Assembly: GCA_016719855.1 (NCBI GenBank)
Contig: JADJYH010000079.1
Coordinates: 92,445-156,444 of the forward strand
Length of the DNA: 64,000 bases
Source of the DNA: Saprospiraceae bacterium
GTDB taxonomy: Bacteria; Bacteroidota; Bacteroidia; Chitinophagales; Saprospiraceae
Direction of reading: 5' to 3'
The notes under the pieces were generated by a model. The model had not been told where the DNA came from, searched no databases, and saw only the letters and a list, made by a program, of their open reading frames with translations. How positions within the stretch are numbered: position 1 is the first letter of the stretch; the number at the start of each line of letters is the position of its first letter. Below are positions 30,354-38,527 of this stretch, piece by piece. The translations under genes and the position numbers were made by a program.

Positions 30354-32603
30354 ATGAAAAAGACTTTCAAACCAAACATGACGCCGAAAGGCTTCTACCA
30401 AAAACCCGCCCTCTACCACTTGCTCCTGCTGTTGCTACTCCTGGTTTTTACAACTGACCGGGCCTCTGGACAAGCAAAACTATGGGGACTGACCGCCTCT
30501 GGCGGAGGAGCAAGCTATTATGGGGTAATTTTTGAATACGACCTGGCAGGCGCAGGAACCTACACGGTAAGGCACGACTTTGTTGGAGCGAACGGAGGGA
30601 ATCCTCAAGGCAGCCTGCTTGAATCCGGCGGCAAGTTCTGGGGTACGACTAACACTGGTGGCAGTTCGAACGCCGGGGTGATTTTTGAATTCGACCCGGC
30701 AGGTGCTGGAAACTATACGGTAAAACACAACTTTGTTTTGGGGGACTATCCCAATTGGGGCAGCGGATCGAATCCTTACGGCGGCCTGATAGAATCCGGC
30801 GGCAAGTTCTACGGGATGACGAACGGCGGTGGCAGTTCGGCAAGAGCCAGGGTGATTTTTGAATACGACCCGGCTTGCGGCGGAACCTACACGGTAAAGC
30901 ACATCTTTAATGGCCCGAACGGAGGACATCCTGTAGGCAGCCTTCTTGAATCTGGCGGTAAGCTCTACGGGATGACTTCAAGCGGTGCCGGGGTGATTTT
31001 TGAATACGACCCGGCAGGCGCCACCTACACGGTAAAACACTACTTTCATCCCACGAATGGAGAACTACCTACCGGCAGCCTGATAGAATCAGGTGGCAAG
31101 TTCTACGGAACGACTGCCTACGGAGGGTATTGGAACCGCGGGATGCTTTTTGAATACGACCCTGCAGGTGCCGGAACCTACACGGTAAAGCACGACTTTA
31201 ATGATGACGGTGGCGTGAACGGAGCCAATCCTCAAGGCGACCTGCTCGAGTCCGGCGGCAAGTTCTACGGGATGACGGCATACGGCGGCAGTTCAGGCTA
31301 CAACGGAGGGGTGATTTTTGAATACGACCCGGCTGGTGCCGGAACCTACATGGTAAAGCACGAATTTGATGTCACGAACGGAAGGTATCCTACAGGCAGC
31401 CTGCTCGAGTCCGACGGCAAGTTCTACGGGACGACTTTCCTCGGTGGCAGTTCAGATGCCGGGGTGGTTTTTGAATACAACCCGGCTGGCGCCGGAACCT
31501 ACACGGTATTGAAACACCTGGGCGGCGCAGATGGGGCGAACCCTTTTGGAGGGCACCTGATAGCAGCAGAGGGTTGCACACCCAGCACCGAAATCTGCAA
31601 CTGCCTGGACGACGACTGCGATGGCCTAATTGACGAGGGTTTTGCCAATACCGACGGCGACTTGCAGGCTGATTGTCTTGACCCTTGCCCGAACGACCCC
31701 TACAACGACGCCGATGGCGACGGACTCTGCGGTGATGTGGACCCCTGTCCGTACAACCCCTACAATGACTCAGATGGCGACGACCTCTGCGCAGACGTGG
31801 ACCCTTGTCCTTACGACCCCTATAATGACTTGGATGGTGACGGTCTCTGCGCAAATGTGGACCCTTGCCCTTACGATCCCGACAATGACGCGGACGGGGA
31901 TGAAACCTGCGGAGACGTGGATAACTGTCCATTTATATTCAACTGGGACCAGGCTGATGCGGATAGCGATGGCTTAGGCGATGCATGCGATGCTTGTCCG
32001 AACGACCCGAACAATGACGCCGACGGCGACGGAATCTGCGGCGGCTGCCCCGGTGATGACAGCGACTGCGATGGCATCCCCGACGATTGCGACTCCGAGC
32101 CGTTCGTGGACAACTATACCTTCACAGGGTTTGAAAACCTGCCTGCATCGTGGATTTGCGGCAACAACAATGACGAAGTATTCGTGTGCCACGTGCCACC
32201 GGGCAACCCGGCCAATGCAAACACCATTTGCATCAGCCCGAATGCCGTGCAAGCCCACCTCGACCACGGCGACTATTTAGGCGAATGCACTTGCACCAGT
32301 CAGTACCTCATCCTGCCCGGCGGCAACGTTAGCTTTGCTGAAATGGCTGAACAGGAAATTGAGATGTTTCCCAACCCGGCCAGCAAGGAGGTGACTTTCC
32401 ACCTGCACGGCTTCGGGGACGAAACATCTGAACTGACTGTGTTCGATTATTCCGGCAAAGCAGTTTGGCAAAAAACAATGGAGGAAGGGCAGTACGAACT
32501 GACGCTCAACCTCTCCGGCAGCGGCTTCGCAAGCGGGGTTTACTTCGTGAAGGTGAGTTCTGCCACCAACGTGCTGACGAAGCGGCTGGTGGTTTCGAAA
32601 TAG
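30354..32603 (+). CDS. Secreted GloVer-repeat protein with T9SS signal
   Basis: The start is placed at MKKTFKPNMTPKG (30354), followed by a hydrophobic signal (LLLLLLLLVFTTDRASGQ). About nine ~40-residue repeats of the type GGVIFEYDPAGAGTYTVKH...G.PTGSLLESGGKFYGTT cover residues ~40-410; these match the GloVer tandem repeat of anchored surface proteins and probably form a beta-propeller. Then come Asp-rich calcium-binding repeats (DPCPNDPYNDADGDGLCGDV), a Cys module shared with the previous gene, and the T9SS sorting domain (EIEMFPNPASKEVTFHLHGF ... KRLVVSK). The ligand is unknown. The gene is intact over 749 codons. Confidence 0.9.
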   Translation: MKKTFKPNMTPKGFYQKPALYHLLLLLLLLVFTTDRASGQAKLWGLTASGGGASYYGVIFEYDLAGAGTYTVRHDFVGANGGNPQGSLLESGGKFWGTTNTGGSSNAGVIFEFDPAGAGNYTVKHNFVLGDYPNWGSGSNPYGGLIESGGKFYGMTNGGGSSARARVIFEYDPACGGTYTVKHIFNGPNGGHPVGSLLESGGKLYGMTSSGAGVIFEYDPAGATYTVKHYFHPTNGELPTGSLIESGGKFYGTTAYGGYWNRGMLFEYDPAGAGTYTVKHDFNDDGGVNGANPQGDLLESGGKFYGMTAYGGSSGYNGGVIFEYDPAGAGTYMVKHEFDVTNGRYPTGSLLESDGKFYGTTFLGGSSDAGVVFEYNPAGAGTYTVLKHLGGADGANPFGGHLIAAEGCTPSTEICNCLDDDCDGLIDEGFANTDGDLQADCLDPCPNDPYNDADGDGLCGDVDPCPYNPYNDSDGDDLCADVDPCPYDPYNDLDGDGLCANVDPCPYDPDNDADGDETCGDVDNCPFIFNWDQADADSDGLGDACDACPNDPNNDADGDGICGGCPGDDSDCDGIPDDCDSEPFVDNYTFTGFENLPASWICGNNNDEVFVCHVPPGNPANANTICISPNAVQAHLDHGDYLGECTCTSQYLILPGGNVSFAEMAEQEIEMFPNPASKEVTFHLHGFGDETSELTVFDYSGKAVWQKTMEEGQYELTLNLSGSGFASGVYFVKVSSATNVLTKRLVVSK

Positions 32604-32712
32604 AAATTTTACCTTCACAGCAAAAGGGTTGTTCTCCTGGCGCAGTCTTTATTTCCTTCCCGGGTTCAGAGGTTGCGCCGGAAATCAACCTGCAACCATT
32701 AGAAAACAAATT

Positions 32713-34230
32713 ATGAAAAAGATTTCCTTTCTGTTCAGTCTCCTTTTCCTGTTGGGTACGTGCAGCCTCTCTGCCCAATGGTCGCAGCTTGGCAGCGACA
32801 TAGATGGCGATGCGGCGGATGACTGGTCCGGCTACGCCGTTTCCCTATCAACCGATGGCAAACGCCTTGCGATTGGGGCTCACCAAAACGATATCAACGG
32901 CTTCGAAGCCGGTCAAGTGCGGGTGTATGCGGAAAGTGGGGGCGTCTGGACACAGGTGGGCAGTGACATCTACGGCGAAGCCGCAGGTGACGCATTTGGC
33001 TTCCGTGTTTCGCTGTCCGCCGACGGCAAGCGTGTGGCAGTCGGGGCCATCAATAATGGCGGCAGCGGCTTCCACGCCGGCCATGTACGGGTGTATGCGG
33101 AAAGTGGCGGCACCTGGACGCAGTCAGGTGGCGACATTGATGGTGAGGTAGCGGATGATTGGTCCGGCTACTCCGTTTCCCTGTCTGCCGATGGCAAGTG
33201 CGTAGCGATAGGGGCATACCGCAACGACGGTAACGGGGCCGACGCCGGTCATGTGCGGGTGTACAAGCAAACCGAGAGTAACTGGGATCAGGTAGGCATT
33301 GACATTGACGGTGAGGCAGCAGATGACAGGTCCGGCCGCTCCGTTTCCCTGTCCGCCGATGGCAAACGCCTGGCGATTGGCGCTGGCGGCAATGACGGCA
33401 ACGGCACCGATGCCGGTCACGCGCGGGTGTATGCGGAAAGTGGCGGCATTTGGGAACAACTGGGCAGCGATATTGACGGTGAAGATGCGGGTGACGCCTT
33501 CGGTGTCTCAGTTTCCCTGTCCCCCGACAGCAAGCGGCTGGCCATTGGAGCTATCAACAATGACGACGGCGGCATAGACGCTGGCCATGTGCGGGTTTTT
33601 TCGGAAAGTGGCGGCGTCTGGACACAGGTAGGCGGAGACATTGACGGCGTAGTAGCAGATGACCGGTCCGGCTGGTCAGTTTCCTTATCCTCCAACGGCA
33701 CACGCCTGGCGATTGGGGCTTATCAGAACGATGGCAACGGCACCGACGCCGGCCATGTTCGGGTTTTTTCGGAAAGTGGCGGCACCTGGACGCAGGTGGC
33801 CAGTGACATTGACGGCGAAGCGGCAGGTGACTGGTCCGGCCATTCCGTTTCCCTGTCCGGCACCGGCCAGCGCGTAGCGATTGGCGCTTACCGCAACGAT
33901 GGCAGCGACACCAACGCCGGCCATGTTCGGGTGTATGAGGGACCGCCGCTTGAGGTCAATGCTGAAATGGCTGAACAGCAAGAACTTGAGATTTTCCCGA
34001 ACCCGGCTGGAAACGAGATAACTTTTCACCTGCCCGGCTTCAGGAGTGATGCGGCTGAACTGATGCTGCTTGATTATTCCGGTAAAGCCGTTTGGCAAAC
34101 CACCCTGGAAGAAGGACAGCACGAACTGACGCTCAACCTTTCCAGCAGTGCTTTCATAAGCGGGGTTTACTACGTCAAGGTGAGTTCGGCCAGCAACGTG
34201 CTGACGAAGCGACTGGTGGTTTCGAAATAA
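32713..34230 (+). CDS. Secreted FG-GAP-like repeat protein with T9SS signal
   Basis: The start at 32713 gives a good signal peptide (MKKISFLFSLLFLLGTCSLS) and a 505-residue product. Eight ~50-residue repeats follow the pattern WTQVGSDIDGEAAGD.SG.SVSLSADGKRLAIGA..NDGNG.DAGHVRVY, similar to FG-GAP/integrin-type beta-propeller blades with Asp-rich calcium loops. The C-terminus carries the T9SS sorting domain (LEIFPNPAGNEITFHLPGFR ... KRLVVSK). The last ~230 bases resemble those of the two upstream genes. It likely sits on the cell surface. Confidence 0.9.
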   Translation: MKKISFLFSLLFLLGTCSLSAQWSQLGSDIDGDAADDWSGYAVSLSTDGKRLAIGAHQNDINGFEAGQVRVYAESGGVWTQVGSDIYGEAAGDAFGFRVSLSADGKRVAVGAINNGGSGFHAGHVRVYAESGGTWTQSGGDIDGEVADDWSGYSVSLSADGKCVAIGAYRNDGNGADAGHVRVYKQTESNWDQVGIDIDGEAADDRSGRSVSLSADGKRLAIGAGGNDGNGTDAGHARVYAESGGIWEQLGSDIDGEDAGDAFGVSVSLSPDSKRLAIGAINNDDGGIDAGHVRVFSESGGVWTQVGGDIDGVVADDRSGWSVSLSSNGTRLAIGAYQNDGNGTDAGHVRVFSESGGTWTQVASDIDGEAAGDWSGHSVSLSGTGQRVAIGAYRNDGSDTNAGHVRVYEGPPLEVNAEMAEQQELEIFPNPAGNEITFHLPGFRSDAAELMLLDYSGKAVWQTTLEEGQHELTLNLSSSAFISGVYYVKVSSASNVLTKRLVVSK

Positions 34231-34337
34231 GGACCTGGCTCACCGGTGGCAGATGAATCCCCTGTAAACTGCGCAGTGGTGCATAACGGTGTAACTTACA
34301 AGGCATGGCTCAAAATGCCTGTCGGGTTTGTAAATAC

Positions 34338-34371
34338 AAAAGCCTGATAATCAGCGATTATCAGGCTTTTT
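34338..34371. terminator. Bidirectional terminator
   Basis: AAAAGCCTGATAATC pairs with GATTATCAGGCTTTT around a short CAGC loop. It serves the secreted-protein gene on the plus strand and the split tRNA-Leu on the minus strand. Confidence 0.9.
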
Positions 34372-34423
34372 CAGTGCCCGGAGCGGGACTCGAACCCGCA
34401 CTGCCGCATGGCAACAGGATTTT

Positions 34424-35143
34424 CTTACCTGCTACGGCTTTCGCCGCTCACGCTGTGGGCGTGATTTGTGGTCTGGACTTTCTCTTGGCCATGTTCAACA
34501 AGTTGAATTTAGGCTCCTCCCATTAAGTCTCTACACCTTTTCCAGAAAACTGGAACTTGGCGGATTGCCGTTCCGCCATGTGCGGAGAGGGTTTCCCCGA
34601 TTTGAGAGGTTCTACTTTGAAGGTTTCCTTCAAGCACTCAAATTTTTTCTGTTCTTTGAACGAAAAGTCTCAGTTTGACTATGGCAATTTGGACAAAGCA
34701 ACAGATGTTCGTAATGTGGTGATTTGTTCTGTCTCCATCTCTGTGATGGAGTTCCAATGACAAAGGCTTGTTTTGCCACTGGAAATCCGCTCGCTCGCAT
34801 TCATGTTTTTTGAAACCCTCTTGAATTAGTCTTTTCTTAAGCTTAAAAGACTGGTAATGTGGGTAAAGGTTTTTGTAAACGATATCTTCCAAGAGAATCT
34901 TGGGAGCTTTTTTGCTCAAACCTTTACCAGATTGGTTAGGCTTATAGCAGCCTAATATCAATGCTCGCTTTTTGAAAGAATTAAAGTGTAAGCCCAATTT
35001 TGAAGCTGCTTCAGCCATTGAGAAAGCCGAATTACAGGTTTCAATAAAATCAGCGTCTACAATTCTATCTTTCAATAGCCATTTGCCATTTTTCATTTGG
35101 GTAAATTGAAATCGTCAAACATTTTCAAAGAACAACCAGCACT
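34424..35143 (-). ncRNA. Group I intron in the tRNA-Leu anticodon loop
   Basis: The 720-base insertion begins after exon ...GGACTT and ends in G (GGTAAG) before AAAATCC, as expected for a terminal omega-G. On the minus strand the core contains GGGGAAACCC and GGCAATCCGCCAAG (P4-P6 region), AAGGTGTAGAGACTTAATGG (P7 5' side) and GAGAAAGTCCAGACC (P7 3' side). These resemble the core of cyanobacterial tRNA-Leu(UAA) group IC3 introns, from memory of that family. An HNH ORF fills the 5' half. Confidence 0.85.
34630..35096 (-). CDS. HNH homing endonuclease encoded in the intron
   Basis: The reading frame starts MKNGKWLLKDRIVDADFIET inside the intron. A helix-turn-helix-like segment (FSMAEAASKLGLHFNSFKKR) is followed by the HNH core LELHHRDGDRTNHHITNI. 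The open frame ends out of register after ITNICC, but adding one base to the AAA run at 34695-34697 (TTT on the coding strand) restores CPNCHSQTETFRSKNRKN and a TGA at 34630, giving the two zinc-binding Cys of the family and about 155 residues. HNH nucleases of this kind cut intron-free alleles and spread the intron. It lies between the 5' splice site and the catalytic core. Confidence 0.85.
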
Positions 35144-35200
35144 AAGTCCTGCGTGTCTACCATTCCACCACCCGGGCGTGGGTGTTTGAAACGTAAAGGT

Positions 35201-35231
35201 AAAAAAAAAGCCCTCAATAAATTGAAGGCTT
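35201..35231 (-). terminator. Terminator after tRNA-Gly
   Basis: On the minus strand AGCCTTCAA pairs with TTGAGGGCT and nine T follow. It separates tRNA-Gly from tRNA-Leu. Confidence 0.85.
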
Positions 35232-35307
<76 letters not shown>

Positions 35308-35446
35308 TTAGGTAAATGCTTTTCTTCTAAAGCGGTGCAAATATAAGACGACCAAGTCCAAATTGTCAAACCTCTTTTGATAAAAAATTAAACTTCGTTG
35401 ACATAAACTTACCTTGACTGGGCTAAGTTCCTGATAATCAATGTTT

Positions 35447-36090
35447 TTAGAGGTCAATTATCTCGTCGTAATTGAAAAAATATTCCTCTCCCAAACTTAC
35501 CATCACGAAACCCGCCTGCCGCTTTTCGCAAGTCTCTTTGATGAGGTTGGAGGCCAGTCGTGTGTTTTCCTCGTCCAGGTGACTGAACGGTTCATCGAGC
35601 AGCAGCGTCTCGAACGGCTGGCAGAGCGCCCGAAGAATAGCAATGCGCTGGCGCTGGCCGTAAGAGAGGGTAGCAGCGGTCTGTTTGAGGTAGGGTTCCA
35701 TGCCGAGGCGGGTGGCCCAGTCGTGTATTTCTGGCTCGGGGACGCAGTTGGTCTGGCCGTTTTTGAGCAGGATGTTTTCCAATCCGGTCAGTTGCGGAAA
35801 CAGTCGCAAATCTTGAAAAACAATGGAAAGCTGCCGCTGGCGACAAGCTGCCCAGTCGTTTGCGCCAAAATGCCGCACGTCTTTTCCATGCAGGCTGGCC
35901 CTCCCGTCGTAGTCGTCTCGGATGCCGTAGATGATGTGCAGCAGCGTGGACTTGCCCTTGCCAGAGGCGGCATTGACGAGGTATTTTTCCCTTTTCAAAA
36001 ATGCAGGTCGTGGCAAAGACGCCCGAAGTGGCGGTGATGCCGCCGGGCATTTCCTTGAGCGGATGGGTTGTATTTTTTTAGTTCAATCAT
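35447..36090 (-). CDS. ABC transporter ATP-binding protein with degenerate motifs (N-terminal frameshifts)
   Basis: The product is about 213 residues when two N-terminal frameshifts (near 36070 and 35990) are bridged: MIELKK, HPLKEMPGGITATSGVFATT, EKGK, then KYLVNAASGKGKSTLLHIIY. Walker A is ASGKGKST with the first Gly replaced. The signature is LSYGQRQR instead of LSGGQ. Walker B with D-loop is intact (LLLDEPFSHLDEE). The H-loop His appears missing (FVMVSLGEEY). Its ATG overlaps the stop of the nicotinamidase-like gene (ATGA). No permease gene is adjacent. The fold is clear, the transport role is not; slow or regulatory ATPase activity is possible. Confidence 0.75.
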
Positions 36091-36659
36091 TCCAAATTGG
36101 TTGAAGGTTGAGGGTTGACGGTTGACGGAAGGCGACAGCGGCAAGCCTCGGTGAGCAAGCTTGCATTGATACCCAGAGAAATGGCCGCCTCCAACGAGTG
36201 TTGCACTTCTGTCTCCATCGGCATTCCAGCAATATGCAATTCTGTAACGTTTTGCGAAGCCAAAAAAGTGGCTAGACCAGTGTCCCGTTTTTTGCCGAAA
36301 TCAAAAAATGCACTGTGCGGGGGGACTTGCCTATCCGTACCCATTAGTGCTGTGTAGGCGATTTTTTCAGTTTTCAAGCCCGGAATCATCTCAGCCCCAA
36401 AACTGCCCGGCACACAGAAAATAGGATGCAGCAGGGTAGGGTGGCCGTTGATGTGGATGGTCTGCCTCGGCTTGCGCCAAAGGTGGTTAGCTGCGAACAT
36501 CACATGATCGGCGGGCAGGCTGAAATTTGCCGCTACAACAAGGTCGTAGGTCGGGATGATTTGGTTTAGGACAGCTACAAGCGACTGGCTGTCAGGCACT
36601 TCTGCTGGGCCGCCGGGCAGTAGGTCAACTTGCATTCCAATGAGCAGCAGCGCAGTCAT
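36087..36659 (-). CDS. Nicotinamidase-fold (isochorismatase-like) protein lacking catalytic residues
   Basis: The 190-residue product follows the nicotinamidase pattern: LLIGMQVDLLPGG (keeps the Asp of the triad), VVAANFSLPADHVMFAANH (the metal-site D-x-H is replaced by F-S-L), GTDRQVPPHSAFFDFGKKR (the usual preceding Lys is absent), and HIAGMPMETEVQHSLEAAIS, where the catalytic Cys position holds Glu. So two of three catalytic residues and part of the metal site are gone, which argues for a non-enzymatic role. The last 12 residues (PSTVNPQPSTNLE) are encoded by a GGTTGAC-type heptamer array. It overlaps ribH by ATGA at its start and the ABC gene at its end. Confidence 0.75.
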   Translation of the reverse strand: MTALLLIGMQVDLLPGGPAEVPDSQSLVAVLNQIIPTYDLVVAANFSLPADHVMFAANHLWRKPRQTIHINGHPTLLHPIFCVPGSFGAEMIPGLKTEKIAYTALMGTDRQVPPHSAFFDFGKKRDTGLATFLASQNVTELHIAGMPMETEVQHSLEAAISLGINASLLTEACRCRLPSTVNPQPSTNLE

Positions 36660-37174
36660 CAGTAGCCGATTTTGGAGGTTGGCTTCGCAATTTCTTTGCG
36701 CAAGCTGGCCATTCGGATGGCGGTGACGGCGGCTTCCACACCCTTGTTGCCATGCTTTCCGCCAGCCCGGTCGAGGGCCTGCTCCTGGCTATTGGGCGTA
36801 AGCACCCCGAAGATGCAGGGGATGCCGCTTGCAATGCTGAGGTTGGTAAGGCCGGTGGCCACGGCGTGGTTGATGTACTCGTCGTGCTGGGTCTCGCCCT
36901 TGATGACGCAGCCGAGACAGATGATGGCATCGAAGCGTTTTGCGCCAGCCAAAATCTTTGCCCCAACTGGCAGCTCAAACGAGCCGGGAACCTGCACGGT
37001 GCGGATGTCGTCCTCGCTGACGCCGTGCTTCAACAGCGTTTGCAGGCAGCCCTCGTACAGGGCGTGGGTGATGTCGGCGTTCCAGGCGGACACGACGATG
37101 CCGAAGCTCATACCCACGGTGGAGGGCATGTTCGAGTCATCGTAAACGGATAGGTTCTTGATTGCGCTGGCCAT
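36659..37174 (-). CDS. ribH: 6,7-dimethyl-8-ribityllumazine synthase
   Basis: A 171-residue lumazine synthase, the penultimate enzyme of riboflavin synthesis, which condenses 3,4-dihydroxybutanone phosphate with the ribitylamino-uracil. Motifs in order: SFGIVVSAWNADIT, VQVPGSFELPVGAK, ICLGCVIKGETQHDEYI (with the catalytic His region), IPCIFGVLTPNSQEQALDRA and GNKGVEAAVTAIRM. Length and motifs are normal. It starts the coupled operon ribH - nicotinamidase-like - ABC ATPase. A terminator lies upstream after the TPR gene, so it probably has its own promoter. Confidence 0.96.
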   Translation of the reverse strand: MASAIKNLSVYDDSNMPSTVGMSFGIVVSAWNADITHALYEGCLQTLLKHGVSEDDIRTVQVPGSFELPVGAKILAGAKRFDAIICLGCVIKGETQHDEYINHAVATGLTNLSIASGIPCIFGVLTPNSQEQALDRAGGKHGNKGVEAAVTAIRMASLRKEIAKPTSKIGY

Positions 37175-37214
37175 ACAATGATTGAATTAGTGAATGTTGG
37201 AATGAGTGAATCAA

Positions 37215-37254
37215 CAAAAAAAGGCAAGATTCGGTTGAAATCTTGCCTTTTTAA
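37215..37254 (-). terminator. Terminator after the TPR gene
   Basis: AAAAGGCAAGATTTC pairs with GAATCTTGCCTTTTT around a short loop, with T-runs on both strands. It lies between the TPR gene and ribH. Confidence 0.85.
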
Positions 37255-37297
37255 GTGTTTAGTTTGAGGAGACGATAGAGCGTTTGAAAATCATGAT

Positions 37298-37336
37298 TCT
37301 CTCAAACCCTCAACCTCTCAAATCCTCAACCTCTTA
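37298..37336. repeat. CTCAAMCC octamer array
   Basis: CTCAAACC, CTCAACCT, CTCAAATC, CTCAACCT lie in register directly after the stop codon of the TPR gene. Confidence 0.8.
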
Positions 37337-38020
37337 TCAGTTCAAGCTCGTGATGTATTTGTCGGCTTCCCGAGCCTCCCCAGATTGCGGGTACTCGTTT
37401 TTGATTTTCTGCCAAGCCTCCTTTGCGGCGGCTGTATCGCCTTGTTTTTGGCTCAACAAGGCCACTTTTTTCAAGTAGTACGGTGTGATTATGGCATTCT
37501 CGTCGGCATCGGCGGCTTTGTTGTACAAGCCAAGTGCCTTTGGGAGGTCGCCTTTTTCAGCGTAGGCATCGCCGAGCGTGCCATATTTCATGCTGGGCAG
37601 CAGCTTGCCGCATGGGCTGAAATCTTCGAGGTAGGAGATGGCGGCATCAAATTGGCCGAGGTTGAGGCTGCTCACGCCAGCGTAGTAAAGCGCTGCGTTG
37701 CCTGCATCTGTGCCGCCGTATTTCTTCACGATGTCGCTGAACCCTGGGAATCCTCCGCCCGGATTTGCGAGCGCCAGTGCGAAAGAGTCCCGCTGGAACT
37801 GGTATTCTGCTTGTGCCATCTGCTCCACAGCTTCTTTTTGGCGGGGCTGAAGATAAACAAATTTGTAAGCCAACCATCCACCGATGATGAGCAACAATCC
37901 ACCACCAATCATCACGATTTGCCGCTGGTATTTTCCAAAAAAGTCTTCGGCTTGTCCGCTAACTTCTGAGATGTCAATCAATACGTCGTCCTGCTTCGTT
38001 GTCTTTTTGCGTTGTGCCAT
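37337..38020 (-). CDS. Membrane-anchored TPR protein (YfgM-like)
   Basis: The 227-residue protein has a short charged N-terminus, one membrane helix (IVMIGGGLLLIIGGWLAYKF, ~residues 34-54), and then TPR-type helices exposed to the periplasm (AGNAALYYAGVSSLNLGQFD, YGTLGDAYAEKGDLPKALGL, YYLKKVALLSQKQGDTAAAK). This matches the YfgM-like family found beside translocase or assembly machinery; the partner here is unknown. The start is fixed by MAQRKKTTKQDD. A TAnnTTTG box lies 92 bases upstream. Confidence 0.88.
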   Translation of the reverse strand: MAQRKKTTKQDDVLIDISEVSGQAEDFFGKYQRQIVMIGGGLLLIIGGWLAYKFVYLQPRQKEAVEQMAQAEYQFQRDSFALALANPGGGFPGFSDIVKKYGGTDAGNAALYYAGVSSLNLGQFDAAISYLEDFSPCGKLLPSMKYGTLGDAYAEKGDLPKALGLYNKAADADENAIITPYYLKKVALLSQKQGDTAAAKEAWQKIKNEYPQSGEAREADKYITSLN

Positions 38021-38111
38021 TTTACTTGATATCTGATGTTTAGTTTAGAAAAACCTTGATTTGAGCCTTGGTTTTACGGTGAAAATCGGAGAAGGTTTTT
38101 CAAAAGTGGCG

Positions 38112-38119
38112 CAAAAATA
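38112..38119 (-). promoter_or_regulatory. Promoter -7 box for the TPR gene
   Basis: TATTTTTG on the minus strand matches TAnnTTTG and leaves a leader of about 90 bases before the start at 38020. Confidence 0.45.
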
Positions 38120-38281
38120 AAGAAACTTTGAAATCGGCGGAGAAAAAATCAGTTAGGTACGTCGGATTGATGGAGCGAGTGAAGATAATGAACGAAAACC
38201 TTTGCACTTTCAAGGGGGCTCGCATTGACCGACATTGAATATTTTGACTAATTTGCGGTTGTTTTCACAAAAATCTTAGCC

Positions 38282-38527
38282 ATGGTTATTGAACCAATTT
38301 CCGTTTTTGATGAATTAGCACAGTTTCTTGCCAACCTATCGCCAAGTAAGGTTTTGTCATTTCGCACATCCAAGAAATCTCAGGAGCGTGTAAGTTTCTT
38401 GCTTACAAAAAACACGGCGCAGGGCTTGACTCCGGAGGAGAATAAGGAAATGGAAAAGCACATGCTGATTGAGCATATTGTTCAATTGGCAAAGGCAAAG
38501 GCACTGTTGAAATTGTCGGAAAAATGA
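38282..38527 (+). CDS. Small protein paired with an HNH nuclease
   Basis: An 81-residue, mostly helical protein (VFDELAQFLANLSPSKVLSF, GLTPEENKEMEKHMLIEHIV, QLAKAKALLKLSEK). Its stop overlaps the start of the HNH gene by ATGA. Small helical proteins in this position commonly accompany this type of HNH protein. It could be an antitoxin-like or regulatory partner, but no family signature proves it. Confidence 0.7.
   Translation: MVIEPISVFDELAQFLANLSPSKVLSFRTSKKSQERVSFLLTKNTAQGLTPEENKEMEKHMLIEHIVQLAKAKALLKLSEK

Larger units (their letters stand above)
34375..35177 (-). tRNA. tRNA-Leu(UAA) split by a group I intron
   Basis: The 5' exon (35177-35144) reads GCCCGGGTGGTGGAATGGTA then GACACGCAGGACTT. 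The 3' exon (34423-34375) starts AAAATCCTG and ends with a long variable arm, T-arm GCGGGTTCGAGTCCCGC and TCCGGGC plus discriminator A. Joined, the anticodon stem CAGGA/TCCTG encloses loop CTTAAAA, giving anticodon UAA with the intron between U34 and A35. The acceptor GCCCGGG/TCCGGGC pairs fully (one G-U). The D-loop has one T fewer than usual. CCA is not encoded. Confidence 0.9.

Noticed and set aside
34375..34423. Truncated tRNA-Leu pseudogene
   Set aside because: The missing 5' half is 720 bases away on the same strand and both halves pair perfectly, with group I intron core between them.
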